The notes under the pieces are model-generated. The model was given only the letters and a program-made list of their open reading frames with translations. It was not told the origin of the DNA and did no database searches. From the NCBI GenBank assembly GCA_900539715.1, contig UQDA01000002.1, positions 124,001 through 188,000 of the forward strand: a DNA stretch of 64,000 nucleotides, in the 5' to 3' direction. The first letter of the stretch is position 1. Each line of letters opens with the position of its first letter. Position numbers and translations under genes: made by a program. Origin of the DNA: an uncultured Lachnospiraceae bacterium (GTDB taxonomy: Bacteria; Bacillota; Clostridia; Lachnospirales; Lachnospiraceae). Below are positions 32,937 to 42,311 of the stretch, in pieces.

Positions 32937-33797
32937 TCAATTTTTATGCAGTTTTGCAATAAAGGCAGGGAGATCGAAGTCTTCCTGTTTCTCCGCCTTG
33001 AACACAGTCCCGCAGTTTTCACCTTTGATGATGCTGTGGATGATCCGGATGTCCCTGCTGTTTGCGATGACCATATCTGTGCCGGAAGCGGCTGCTATCT
33101 GAGCCGCAGTCAGCTTTGTAGACATCCCGCCGGTACCGACACTGCTTCCGGTAGATCCTTTTGCCATGCTCAGAAACGTTTCGTCCAGATGTTCCACAGT
33201 TTCAATAAAACGGGCATCCGGATTTTTCCTGGGGTCGTCTGTATAAAGCCCGTCAATATCCGAAAGAAGAATAAGCAGGTCTGCGCCTATCATAGACGCT
33301 ACGATGGCGGAAAGAGTATCGTTGTCCCCTATCTCTATCTCATGGGTCGCAACCGTATCATTTTCATTGACGATTGGTATCACTCCAAGCTTAAACAGCT
33401 CTTCAAACGTATTCTGGGCGTTGGTACGATTCATATCGTTGTCTACCGTATGACGCGTCATGAGTATCTGCGCGGCTATCTGATCATATTCTGAAAAAAT
33501 CTTCTGATAGGTCATCATAAGCCGCGCCTGTCCCACCGCCGCGCACGCCTGTTTGACGGCGATTGGGTCGCGCTCCATATCTTCCGAAGAAAGGCGGACC
33601 GCTTTTTTCCCCTGTGCAATTGCGCCGGAAGAAACCAGCGTCACATCCTTTCCCTGGTTTTTCAGGTCACACAGTTCCCTGACGAGCACTTCCAGCCGGA
33701 CATAATCCATATCCCCCGTCTCCGGATGCTGCAGGGAAGAGGAGCCTATCTTGATAACGATACGTTTTTTATCCCGAAATGTATCCCGTAAATTCAT
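32937..33797 (-). CDS. proB: Glutamate 5-kinase without PUA domain
   Basis: A 286-residue amino-acid kinase fold protein (KKRIVIKIGSSSL at the start, VTLVSSGAIAQGKKAV, ENDTVAT, GTGGMSTKLTAA). It phosphorylates glutamate, the first step to proline. The C-terminal PUA domain found in the 370-residue enzymes is absent and the chain ends soon after the kinase domain. I chose ATG at 33797, preceded by GGAG, over an ATG 12 bases upstream without a site. Confidence 0.94.
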   Translation of the reverse strand: MNLRDTFRDKKRIVIKIGSSSLQHPETGDMDYVRLEVLVRELCDLKNQGKDVTLVSSGAIAQGKKAVRLSSEDMERDPIAVKQACAAVGQARLMMTYQKIFSEYDQIAAQILMTRHTVDNDMNRTNAQNTFEELFKLGVIPIVNENDTVATHEIEIGDNDTLSAIVASMIGADLLILLSDIDGLYTDDPRKNPDARFIETVEHLDETFLSMAKGSTGSSVGTGGMSTKLTAAQIAAASGTDMVIANSRDIRIIHSIIKGENCGTVFKAEKQEDFDLPAFIAKLHKN

Positions 33798-33811
33798 CTT
33801 AATCTCCATTA

Positions 33812-35416
33812 TTAAATATTAAAAGGCGCCCACTCCGACGCTATCTTTTCAGCGATCCGCATACCGTCCATTGCCGCAGAGGTGATGCCTCCGGCATACC
33901 CTGCGCCTTCTCCGCACGGATAAATCCCCCTGATATTCGCCTGCAGCGTCTCGTCCCGGCTGATGCGCACAGGCGATGAGGTCCGGCTCTCTACACCGGA
34001 TACAAGGACGTTCTCATCATCAAATCCGGGTATCATATGCCCGAACTGTTCCATTCCGTCTTCAAAAGCTTCTTTTAACGACGCCGGAAGAATTCCCGCT
34101 ACATCCGCAAGCTTCCACTGCCCCCGGACAGCGGGGGTAAAATCCGGCGGGATATGTCCCGAGGACGCCCGTACAGAAAAGCTTCCATAGCGCTGTACCG
34201 GAATTGCTCCCTGTCCGGCTTTCCAGGCGGCCTCCTCTAAGCGGCGCTGGAAAGCGATTCCGGAAAGAGGTCCGTCTGCGCCAAAATCTTCGGGTGTGAC
34301 AGAGACGATTATCGCGCTGTTGGCATTTTGACCGTCGCGTCTGCTGTAGCTCATGCCGTTTACCGCCGTCCGCCCCGGTTCACTGCTGGCGTTGACCACA
34401 TAACCGCCGGGACACATGCAGAAGGAATAAACGCCCCTGCCATTGCCCGCCTTTGCTGTGACCTTATAAGGGGCAGCCGAAAGATGCTCCGGCTCTGATA
34501 CGCCATACTGAGACTGATTGATGAGCGTCTGCGGATGCTCCACGCGAAGTCCGACCGCGAATGCTTTCGGTTCCATCTCAAGCCCGTCTGAAAGCAGCTT
34601 TTCAAAAGTATCCCGTGCGCTGTGCCCGATGGCAAGGACCGCCGTCTGGGTGTCCAAAATCGTTCCGTCTGAAAGCCGGATGCCCGTGAGCCTCCCGTCC
34701 TTTACACAGATACCGTCTGCCCGCGTACCAAAGCGCACCTCACCGCCGCAGGAAAGTATCGTCTTTCTCATATCCGCGACTACGCCCGTAAGAACGTCCG
34801 TCCCGATATGAGGCTTTGCCTCATATAAAATCTCCGGCTGTGCGCCGTGCTTTACAAATATCGAAAGCGCTTCCCTTCCGCGTCCGTCCTTATCCTTAAT
34901 GAGCGTATTGAGTTTTCCGTCCGAGAATGTACCAGCTCCGCCTTCTCCAAAAGAAACATTGGATTCCGGATTCAGACCTCCTCCGTTCCAGAACGTCTCA
35001 ACATCCCTGCACCGCTGCTCCACCGCCTGTCCCCGTTCCAGAAGTATCGGACGATATCCGTGAACGGCAAGCAGATAACCGCAGAAAAGTCCGGCAGGTC
35101 CGGTGCCGATAATGACGGGACGATGTTCCAGCCGACGTTCTCCCGGCTGCGGGAATACATACCGTTTCCCGGTCACAACCGATACGTCTCTGCTTTTACT
35201 GCGCTGGACGCATTTCTGCTCTGAAATGCCGGAGACATTTACGTCCAGCACATATATAAGCCGTATATCCGGCTTTTTGCGCGCGTCCACAGACTGCCTG
35301 CGGATTTCCAGCCGCACTATCTGTTCCCTTTTGATATGTAACAGCTTCGCGGTCTTTTCATACAGTTCCTCCAAAGAATGTCCCGGAGACAGCTTGAGCT
35401 GCGAAACACGTATCAT
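33812..35416 (-). CDS. FAD-dependent oxidoreductase (COG2509 type), function unknown
   Basis: A 534-residue flavoprotein with an N-terminal domain of about 80 residues, the dinucleotide motif IGTGPAGLFCGYLLAVHG (about 105-122) followed by LERG, the segment NVSFGEGGAGTFSDGKL, and a C-terminal GEGAGYAGGITSAAMDGM FAD closing motif. The family is widespread in Clostridia and its substrate is not known. The start overlaps the stop of the next flavoprotein gene by four bases, with AAGGAGA before the ATG at 35416. Confidence 0.85.
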   Translation of the reverse strand: MIRVSQLKLSPGHSLEELYEKTAKLLHIKREQIVRLEIRRQSVDARKKPDIRLIYVLDVNVSGISEQKCVQRSKSRDVSVVTGKRYVFPQPGERRLEHRPVIIGTGPAGLFCGYLLAVHGYRPILLERGQAVEQRCRDVETFWNGGGLNPESNVSFGEGGAGTFSDGKLNTLIKDKDGRGREALSIFVKHGAQPEILYEAKPHIGTDVLTGVVADMRKTILSCGGEVRFGTRADGICVKDGRLTGIRLSDGTILDTQTAVLAIGHSARDTFEKLLSDGLEMEPKAFAVGLRVEHPQTLINQSQYGVSEPEHLSAAPYKVTAKAGNGRGVYSFCMCPGGYVVNASSEPGRTAVNGMSYSRRDGQNANSAIIVSVTPEDFGADGPLSGIAFQRRLEEAAWKAGQGAIPVQRYGSFSVRASSGHIPPDFTPAVRGQWKLADVAGILPASLKEAFEDGMEQFGHMIPGFDDENVLVSGVESRTSSPVRISRDETLQANIRGIYPCGEGAGYAGGITSAAMDGMRIAEKIASEWAPFNI

Positions 35417-36702
35417 TTCCGGTCTCCTTTCCAATTTTCTTTTGCTGTTTTTGCCGGGAGTTTCCTTACACGCTCCCCTTTTGCGGCTTCTTCCCCCGCA
35501 ATATGTCCGCTGGTCCATGCCCACTGGAGATTGTAGCCTCCGCATCTGCCATCAACGTCGAGCATTTCCCCGCATAAAAACAATCCGGGAATTTTGATGG
35601 ATTCCAGATTGTCATTTACTTCCGCAAGGCGGACGCCGCCCATACAAACCTGCGCATTCTCTACGGGGTTTACTGCGCAGATATGCGTTTCAAGCCCCCT
35701 CATCCGGGAGAACATCTGAAATATCTTCTTTTTGGCAGCAGGACCGACAATGTCTCCGGGCTTTAGCCCTGACGTACTCAAAAAGAAAGCCGCGAGTTTT
35801 TTGTGGAGCATTCCTTCCACTAAAAACGCTGCACTCATGCCTTCGCATACCCTGTATTGCCGACGGCAAAGCTCTTCCCATTGTCCGGGCTTAAGCTGCG
35901 GGAAAAAATCGATGGATGCGCTCACTTCTTTTTTAGAAGACAGCGCCTCGGAGGCATAGCGGGAAAGCTGAAATACCGGAATACCGGAAATACCGTAATC
36001 GGTAAGCTGCAGCTCCCCTGTCTCTGAACATATGGCTTTTTTATCTGCAAACAGCATGATATCTGCCGGACAGCGCACGCCGGACAGCGACTTATAAAAT
36101 TTTTCCTGACAGCGCAGCGCCGTCAGCGCCGGGAGAGGCTTTTTCACAGAAAGCCCCAGCCCTTGAGCCAACTCATAGCCGCCAAGCTTTTCGCGTGCCG
36201 GTACGCCCGCAGGACTGCCGCAGGAAAGTATAAGCGTATCAAAATGCCACGTTTTTTCCTGCGTTCGCACAGCAAAACGGGATTTTGAGGAAGGCTCCTT
36301 ATTAATGCTCCGAATTTCTGTATCGCACACCACTTTGATATTCAGCCGTTCCAACTGTTCCAAAAAAAATGAAAGCACCGAAGACGCCTGACCGCTGTAT
36401 GGATACAAATATCCATTTTTATCAGTAACATACAGGCCGTTCTCTTCCAAAAAACGCAGCATTTCCTGTGTCCCGAACCGTTCAAAAAATGCAGGCAGAC
36501 GCTCTGCGCTGCCACTGCGGTAATCCCGCAGCACATCCATATCCAGATTTCCCAGATTGCACCGTCCGTTTCCTGTTGCCAGCAGTTTTTTGCCAATCCG
36601 GTCCCGGCGCTCCAATATCGTGACGTCAGCGCCCCTTTGCGCGGCTGCGATAGCCGCCATCATGCCCGAGGCGCCGCCCCCGATGATACCTGTCCGCGTC
36701 AT
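35413..36702 (-). CDS. HI0933/BaiN-family flavoprotein
   Basis: A 429-residue protein with FAD motif GIIGGGASGMMAAIAAAQRG (about 4-23), the family marker GNGRCNLGN, and a C-terminal FLCGEMLDVDGRCGGYNLQWAW. The family includes BaiN, which reduces bile-acid intermediates, but most members have no known substrate and nothing here points to bile acids. The ATG at 36702 is chosen for family fit; a start nine codons earlier is possible. Coupled by overlap to the other flavoprotein gene. Confidence 0.85.
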   Translation of the reverse strand: MTRTGIIGGGASGMMAAIAAAQRGADVTILERRDRIGKKLLATGNGRCNLGNLDMDVLRDYRSGSAERLPAFFERFGTQEMLRFLEENGLYVTDKNGYLYPYSGQASSVLSFFLEQLERLNIKVVCDTEIRSINKEPSSKSRFAVRTQEKTWHFDTLILSCGSPAGVPAREKLGGYELAQGLGLSVKKPLPALTALRCQEKFYKSLSGVRCPADIMLFADKKAICSETGELQLTDYGISGIPVFQLSRYASEALSSKKEVSASIDFFPQLKPGQWEELCRRQYRVCEGMSAAFLVEGMLHKKLAAFFLSTSGLKPGDIVGPAAKKKIFQMFSRMRGLETHICAVNPVENAQVCMGGVRLAEVNDNLESIKIPGLFLCGEMLDVDGRCGGYNLQWAWTSGHIAGEEAAKGERVRKLPAKTAKENWKGDRK

Positions 36703-36740
36703 ATCCGCACACCATCCTTTTATCATATGCGTCAACTATA

Positions 36741-37388
36741 TCACGCTTCGGCATATGAAACAAGAAATTTTTCCAGACTGTCGGCTGAAACATCGCTGTA
36801 ACCGGCCAAAACTCTTTTTCGTATCCGGGGTGGGAGCGTCCGGGCATCTAATGCAGTCCGCAAATACAAAATGCCCGTTTCCTGCTCGTAAACTGTCACC
36901 ATATTATGCTCGACGACCAATTTAAAAGAAGACGGTCTTTCATGTTTCCGATAATTTTTCCGTACCACTATCTGCTCCGGAGAAAAGGAAAGCAGTTCCG
37001 CATTTAAAAATCCCGCCTCCCGCTCCTTTAAGGAGGCGGTTTCCTGAAACTGTATAAAGAACCGCTCCGTTTCCGTTCTCGAACAGCCTATCAGCCTTAC
37101 AGGCAGCGATGACAGCTCCTGCCTTTCGCTCCCTTCGTCCAGGTTGCAGATGCGGACAACCATTTTCGTGGAAGCAGTCAGTCTGACGCCTCCGGACGCG
37201 GTCTGTTCAATACTGTCTCTCCGGTTTCTGTCCGGCAGATCGGATAAAAGCATAGAATTTTCTCCTGCATCAAAGGGAGCTTCCCTTCCCGGATAAAAAA
37301 AGGCTTCTATTTGGAAAGCACACAAAAGTCCTCCTGCGAACAGCATGCAGGAATATAGAAAAAAGCAGATTCTCTTGAAAGGGCGCAT
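36741..37388 (-). CDS. Membrane-anchored protein with BofC-like C-terminus, function unknown
   Basis: A 215-residue protein with one N-terminal membrane helix (about 8-28), a non-conserved middle, and a C-terminal segment of about 55 residues (VTVYEQETGILYL, LPPRIRKRVLAGY, SLEKFLVSYAEA) that resembles the C-terminal domain of BofC, a sporulation checkpoint protein. I infer this from pattern only. The start ATG at 37388 follows GAGGTG at 6 bases. It lies among sporulation and flippase genes (yqfC, yqfD, MOP protein). Confidence 0.65.
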   Translation of the reverse strand: MRPFKRICFFLYSCMLFAGGLLCAFQIEAFFYPGREAPFDAGENSMLLSDLPDRNRRDSIEQTASGGVRLTASTKMVVRICNLDEGSERQELSSLPVRLIGCSRTETERFFIQFQETASLKEREAGFLNAELLSFSPEQIVVRKNYRKHERPSSFKLVVEHNMVTVYEQETGILYLRTALDARTLPPRIRKRVLAGYSDVSADSLEKFLVSYAEA

Positions 37389-37485
37389 AGGATTCACCTC
37401 ATTTCAAAGTATCCGCTTTTTTCATTCTTTTATTCCTTCTGTCATCAGGATTCTTTTTCACACTATCCCCGGCGGGACCGGTATG

Positions 37486-39117
37486 TCATAAAAGCCGCAG
37501 CAGGCAACCAAACCGTATCATCCACTGACCTCCGGGCATACACCGCAGCTCCCTCCTCGTCGCTCCTTTCAACAAGAGTGATACGACAAAATATGCCAGT
37601 AAACCTAGCGTGCCGCTGAATATCGCGCGGACAGGACTCGCCGTATTTTTCAGAAGAAGCTCCGAAAACAGAAGGCACACCCCAGCCATTACCGCACCGC
37701 TGATGCAGGGTGCAAGAAAGATACGTCCCCAGCTCACCGATATCTTAAGCTGACGCCGGACGGACATCAGTAAAAACAGGCAGAGCACGAAAGCTGCCAG
37801 CGCATCCGCATATACCGGACTGTACAGCTTCAGGTCGAGCAGCGAATGAAAAATATAAAACGAACCGAGACGGACAGCCATACATAAAAGCAGTCCGGCC
37901 CACAGATTGTAATACAGCTCTACAGAAAACAATATGGCTCCCAACATAAAGGACAATCCCCCGAAAACGATGCCAAGCGCCGAAATACGCATAGGTCCAT
38001 AGGCATCTGTCAGGCTTCCCTCTTTAAAGAGCGTTCCCAAAACCGGCTCTGCCAGAGCTGCAAACAGAACTGCAGCCGGAACCACATACAGCGCCGTGCA
38101 GCGCAGCGCCAGCATACACTTATCTCTGCTCTTGCGCAGACTGCGCCCGGAAAAACTAAGCTTAAACTCCGGCAGCATCCGAAACGCCAGCGCCAGTGCC
38201 CCGAATAAAACGGCGCCGACCAGCGGCAGGCATTTTCCGACATATACTCCCCATTCAGAAGGAGCGCCGTTTTTCAGGAACAGGACGCTTTCTCCGATCA
38301 GACCGGATACTAAAAACAGCGCTGGAATACAAACAGGCATCGCATTGCGGATAAGCGCCGCCCAAGTTTCATTTGTTTTATGCTCCGTTTCATCCTGTTC
38401 CATCCTGCGAAGCTCTTTTCCTGCCGCAGTCCATGAAAACAACAGACCGAACATGCAGACCAAAGCAGATATGAAAAAAGCCGCGGCTGCGCCGAGCGCA
38501 CCATAGGCAGGACCATAGGAGGGGTTCTGTAAAAGTGCTCCCACCTTTTTACCATATCCGTGCAACGGAGCAGCAAACAATGGTCCTAAGACAAAGCAAA
38601 AAAGCCCCAGCATCCCATTCCAGAACCGGACCGGCTTTTCGTTTCCAAAAGCGTCAAGGATGCCCGACAGCGTCCACAATAAAGACAAAGGCAAAAGCGC
38701 CGCCAGAAAAATCTCAAACGGCATTGCTGCCAGCGGAAGCTCCATCAGACCGCTGCACAACAAGGATGTCAGCGCATACCCGGCTCCCGCCAGAAAAAGG
38801 CTGATAAAAAAGACCGTTCCCAGCGCCCTGCCCGCTATGATGCGGGCGCTGCGGATATCTCCCAGCTCTGTACGCCTGCGTATCATCACGGATACCGAGC
38901 GGGCACATCCTATCCCGAGCAGACAAAACAGAAAAAAGAACATCTCCAGCGCCACTGCCCAATAAACGCTTCCCTCATCGCCGAATATATTTACAAGGCG
39001 TACCGGAGCAAATATCCCGAGAGCCAGACACAACGCAAAAAACAGACTGCCTGCCCAGTCCGGGAGCACTATGCCGCTTTTTCGCCTTATTTTCTTATGT
39101 CTCTTTTTTGAAGCCAT
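37486..39117 (-). CDS. MOP-superfamily lipid/polysaccharide flippase (MurJ/SpoVB-like)
   Basis: A 543-residue membrane protein with about 14 predicted helices after a basic N-terminus (KKRHKKIRRKSG). The length, topology and segments such as LGTLFKEGSLTDAYGPMRISALGIVFGG match the MVF/SpoVB branch of the MOP superfamily, which flips lipid-linked wall or spore cortex precursors. The exact substrate cannot be told. Start ATG at 39117 follows GGGGAG. It is flanked by ybeY and the BofC-like gene. Confidence 0.8.
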   Translation of the reverse strand: MASKKRHKKIRRKSGIVLPDWAGSLFFALCLALGIFAPVRLVNIFGDEGSVYWAVALEMFFFLFCLLGIGCARSVSVMIRRRTELGDIRSARIIAGRALGTVFFISLFLAGAGYALTSLLCSGLMELPLAAMPFEIFLAALLPLSLLWTLSGILDAFGNEKPVRFWNGMLGLFCFVLGPLFAAPLHGYGKKVGALLQNPSYGPAYGALGAAAAFFISALVCMFGLLFSWTAAGKELRRMEQDETEHKTNETWAALIRNAMPVCIPALFLVSGLIGESVLFLKNGAPSEWGVYVGKCLPLVGAVLFGALALAFRMLPEFKLSFSGRSLRKSRDKCMLALRCTALYVVPAAVLFAALAEPVLGTLFKEGSLTDAYGPMRISALGIVFGGLSFMLGAILFSVELYYNLWAGLLLCMAVRLGSFYIFHSLLDLKLYSPVYADALAAFVLCLFLLMSVRRQLKISVSWGRIFLAPCISGAVMAGVCLLFSELLLKNTASPVRAIFSGTLGLLAYFVVSLLLKGATRRELRCMPGGQWMIRFGCLLRLL

Positions 39118-39130
39118 ATCGCCGCTCCCC

Positions 39131-39643
39131 TCATCTGTCTGAGCAGTCCCTTGTCAGCCCGAGGCTTTCCAAAACCGCTTCCTGCTTTTGTTCCATCACT
39201 GCCGCTTCCGTTGGCGTTTCATGATCGTATCCGCAAAGGTGGAGCATACTGTGCGCCACGAGAAATGCAAACTCTCTGCGGACGGAATGTCCGTAACTTT
39301 CCGCCTGGGAATAAATACGGTCAGTACACAAAATGATATCGCCGAGTATCAGCTCCCCGCTGTCGGGGTCAAAGCAGTCCGATTCGCATGCTTCCGCCAC
39401 TGAAAAATCGGCTTCCGCTTCAAACGGAACGTTTGGAAAGCTCAGTACATCCGTTTCTTTGTCGATATTCCTGTATTCTTTATTGTAAAGCCGGATTCCC
39501 TCACTGTCCGTTATCAAAACATTGACTTGAGCCTCATAGGGACAATTTTCGCTGTCCAGAGCAGCTTCCGCTACCTGACGGCACAGCAGCTCTTCGTCAA
39601 ATGAAAAAACCACTTCTGTCTCGTTCTCCACATATACGGTCAT
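39131..39643 (-). CDS. ybeY: rRNA maturation endoribonuclease YbeY
   Basis: A 170-residue metalloprotein with the zinc motif HSMLHLCGYDHE near residues 134-145 (consensus HGxLHLxGYDH; S replaces G). It processes 16S rRNA 3' ends and takes part in 70S quality control. It shares one base with the phoH stop (TAATG), the usual coupling with the PhoH ATPase. GGGAGGG precedes the ATG at 39643. Confidence 0.95.
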   Translation of the reverse strand: MTVYVENETEVVFSFDEELLCRQVAEAALDSENCPYEAQVNVLITDSEGIRLYNKEYRNIDKETDVLSFPNVPFEAEADFSVAEACESDCFDPDSGELILGDIILCTDRIYSQAESYGHSVRREFAFLVAHSMLHLCGYDHETPTEAAVMEQKQEAVLESLGLTRDCSDR

Positions 39644-40731
39644 TATCGTCTGTCCCTCCCGGATTTTTTCTCTTTTGTATCCGCCTTCTGCGCAGCGCCG
39701 TCTTTGGGCAGCCGATTCCCGGCGGAAAGGCGCTTCGCCTTTAAGATGCGCTCTTGTTTTGCACTGCGGTACGCCTGTTTTGCTTCATAATTCTCATATG
39801 CCTTGACGATTTTTTGTACAAGCGGATGACGCACCACGTCTTTGCTCGTCAGGTTACAGAAAGCGATATCGTCCAGATTTGAGAGCACTTTTACCGCCAC
39901 GTCCAGTCCTGACTGCACGCCTGCACCGAGATCTTTCTGAGTGGAATCTCCTGTGATGACCACCTTGGAGCCAAAACCGATACGGGTCAAAAACATCTTC
40001 ATCTGGGCAGGCGTCGTATTCTGTGCCTCATCCAGAATGATATAGGCATTATCCAGCGTGCGCCCCCTCATATAAGCCAGCGGCGCCACCTCAATGAGCC
40101 CTTTTTCCATATTTTTCTGAAAACTCTCCGCTCCCATTATCTGATAGAGCGCGTCATAGAGCGGGCGCAGATAAGGGTCTACCTTGCTCTGCAAGTCGCC
40201 GGGAAGAAATCCGAGCTTTTCTCCTGCCTCAATGGCGGGACGGGTCAGTATGATACGTTCCACCTCGTTGTTCTTAAAGGCAGTGATCGCCATCGCCATC
40301 GCGAGATAGGTCTTCCCGGTCCCGGCAGGCCCTAAGCCGAACACGATCATCTTATCGCGTATCATATCCACATACTGCTTTTGTCCGAGAGTTTTGGGCT
40401 TCACCGGTTTGCCGCTTATCGTATGGCAGATAAGGTCGCCGTCTATCTCCAAAAGAGCCTCTCCCTGATTTTCCATTTCCATTGCTATCGCATAGTCCAC
40501 ATTCTGTTCAAGAATGGGATTTCCCCTTTCTGCAAGCTGCTGGAGCCGCGAAAGGACGGCTGCCGCCGAAGCGACAGCCCCCTGGCTGCCCCGAATATGC
40601 ACAGTACCGTTCCGGTCAACGATATCTACGCCAAACGACCGCTCTATTTTTTTCAAGTGGCAGTCAAACTGCCCGAAAAGATTGCCGATATAGGCGCTGT
40701 CCAGTTCTAATATCTGTTCTGTAAATGCCAT
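39643..40731 (-). CDS. phoH: PhoH-family ATPase (YbeZ type)
   Basis: A 362-residue P-loop ATPase with an N-terminal KH-like region (GVDIVDRNGTVHIRGS), Walker A GPAGTGKTYLA near residues 136-146, and Walker B AYIILDEAQNTTP. PhoH proteins are RNA-related helicase-like ATPases that work with YbeY. The C-terminus is lysine-rich. In Bacillus pgpH lies between phoH and ybeY; here it is missing. Start ATG at 40731 follows GGAGTG. Confidence 0.94.
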   Translation of the reverse strand: MAFTEQILELDSAYIGNLFGQFDCHLKKIERSFGVDIVDRNGTVHIRGSQGAVASAAAVLSRLQQLAERGNPILEQNVDYAIAMEMENQGEALLEIDGDLICHTISGKPVKPKTLGQKQYVDMIRDKMIVFGLGPAGTGKTYLAMAMAITAFKNNEVERIILTRPAIEAGEKLGFLPGDLQSKVDPYLRPLYDALYQIMGAESFQKNMEKGLIEVAPLAYMRGRTLDNAYIILDEAQNTTPAQMKMFLTRIGFGSKVVITGDSTQKDLGAGVQSGLDVAVKVLSNLDDIAFCNLTSKDVVRHPLVQKIVKAYENYEAKQAYRSAKQERILKAKRLSAGNRLPKDGAAQKADTKEKKSGRDRR

Positions 40732-40742
40732 ATAACACTCCG

Positions 40743-41987
40743 TCAGGTTCCGGACGCATCAGAAACCGGTTGGGCGGCGTCTTCCGAGATTTGCTGAAGC
40801 ACCGCAGCCGGCTGCCGCATCGTGAGGCTGCCCTGCAGCATCAGCCCGTCCGCTTTTCTTACTATTTTAACATCTTTTTGGGTAATTTGAACCCCTTTTT
40901 CCTTCAAACCGCCAATTATTTTTTCCAGACGCGCATAAACGAGCTCCTTTGCGCTTTCTTCCTTATAGACCGCATCTACCGGAAGATATTCCCGATACGT
41001 TATCTTTCCTGTAAAAACAGGTACATCTATCTGTCCGAAAAGCCGCAGCTTCTCCTGCTCTATCACTTCATCATACCTGACATAACTGCAGCTTCCCGGC
41101 GGAAACAGGATACGCCGGGAGCCAAGCGTGATAAACCGTTTTATCTTTTTGCGTCCGGTATAATTTTTATACTGACAGGAAAATGGCTGAGTCAGGTGTA
41201 CCCGCTTTGTCGTTTCTATCAAGATATCACCATCTGAAACGACTCGCCCATATTCCCGCACCGTCTGATCGTCATTTTTAACAGGAACAAGGCCGCTTAT
41301 CAGGATATCACCTTTTTTTACATTATCTCCCGCCTTTACAAGAGGCACGCCACTGCGGGTCAATATTGAAACAACCGTGCCGTCCGCCGAAGCGACCATA
41401 TCCGCTCCATCCGGAAACGCACCGTTTTCCCGATGTTGCTCCTCCTTTGATGGAAGGTCATTTTCCTTTACCTGCACCGTCACCTTTGTCCCGTTGATTC
41501 CGACAGAGGCCCATGTTATCTGATGGAAGCCTTCCCGCAAAGCTTTTTCCAGCTCGCCCGTATCCAACGCATTTTTTTTGCTTCCATAACAGACTCCTTC
41601 CTGTTCCAAAAAAGCATACAGCTCGTCATCTGTTATCATACGGTTACCGCAAAGCTCTATCGCCCATACGAAACGGGACATGAAAAAAATAAAAAACAGG
41701 CAGAGAATGACGCCAAAGACAAACATTTTGCGCCGCCTTACATCCTGCGCTAAAAAAGGCAGCCCTCTTTTTTCTAAAACGGCTACCTTTGTTTTTGTTT
41801 TGCGGACAATTTCCTTTAGTGTAAAAAAATCCGGCAGGCTCATATACATCGTATAACAGCCGTCGAGATTACAGACTCCCCATATAAGGATTCCCCTGTT
41901 CGTACACAGGTTCATAAAGCGTTCCGGGGAATACCCCCATACCCTGAGCTTGACATAGCCCCTGCAATATCGGATGATGCCTATCAT
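40743..41987 (-). CDS. yqfD: Sporulation protein YqfD
   Basis: A 414-residue protein with an N-terminal cytoplasmic region, one membrane helix (about 92-112, MFVFGVILCLFFIFFMSRFVW) and a long extracytoplasmic part with IELCGNRMITDDEL and a C-terminal conserved region. YqfD is made in the mother cell under sigma-E in Bacillus and is needed for efficient sporulation. The start ATG at 41987 follows CGGAGGCG; an earlier in-frame start lacks a site. It lies 11 bases after yqfC. Confidence 0.9.
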   Translation of the reverse strand: MIGIIRYCRGYVKLRVWGYSPERFMNLCTNRGILIWGVCNLDGCYTMYMSLPDFFTLKEIVRKTKTKVAVLEKRGLPFLAQDVRRRKMFVFGVILCLFFIFFMSRFVWAIELCGNRMITDDELYAFLEQEGVCYGSKKNALDTGELEKALREGFHQITWASVGINGTKVTVQVKENDLPSKEEQHRENGAFPDGADMVASADGTVVSILTRSGVPLVKAGDNVKKGDILISGLVPVKNDDQTVREYGRVVSDGDILIETTKRVHLTQPFSCQYKNYTGRKKIKRFITLGSRRILFPPGSCSYVRYDEVIEQEKLRLFGQIDVPVFTGKITYREYLPVDAVYKEESAKELVYARLEKIIGGLKEKGVQITQKDVKIVRKADGLMLQGSLTMRQPAAVLQQISEDAAQPVSDASGT

Positions 41988-41997
41988 ATCGCCTCCG

Positions 41998-42306
41998 TTA
42001 AAGATACCGGACTTCGGAAATCTTTCCTTCAATCTTCATATCCTCATTCGTATAGTAAGCGATGGAAAGACCTTTTCCGCCAATCCTGATCCGGCACGTC
42101 CTGCCCTGCAGCAGGATGTACTCAGACGTGTATTCCAGAATTCCCCGATAATTTTCCACCAGAAGCTGGTCATTTCCCGTAACCGTTACGATGGACGCTC
42201 CGAGTACTGTATCTTTTGGAATTCGCAGGGTCTCTGCCAGAAGCTCTTTTGCAGTTTTTGAAGGTTCAGCGGCGTTTATACCGCCCTTTTTTTGATTTCT
42301 GCTCAT
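41998..42306 (-). CDS. yqfC: Sporulation protein YqfC (YabP/YqfC family)
   Basis: A 102-residue protein of the YabP/YqfC family (LRIPKDTVLGASIVTVTGNDQLLVEN, then IEGKISEVRYL at the end). The only possible in-frame start is the ATG at 42306, and no ribosome binding site precedes it. A SigE-like promoter lies 6-34 bases upstream, so the mRNA would be almost leaderless. It is coupled to yqfD in order and spacing, as in Bacillus. Confidence 0.88.
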   Translation of the reverse strand: MSRNQKKGGINAAEPSKTAKELLAETLRIPKDTVLGASIVTVTGNDQLLVENYRGILEYTSEYILLQGRTCRIRIGGKGLSIAYYTNEDMKIEGKISEVRYL

Positions 42307-42311
42307 ATAAA

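Noticed and set aside
36741..39117. Sporulation-only operon interpretation of the 36-42 kb block
   Set aside because: phoH, ybeY, flavoproteins and proline genes are mixed in, so the block is a general unit with some sporulation genes.
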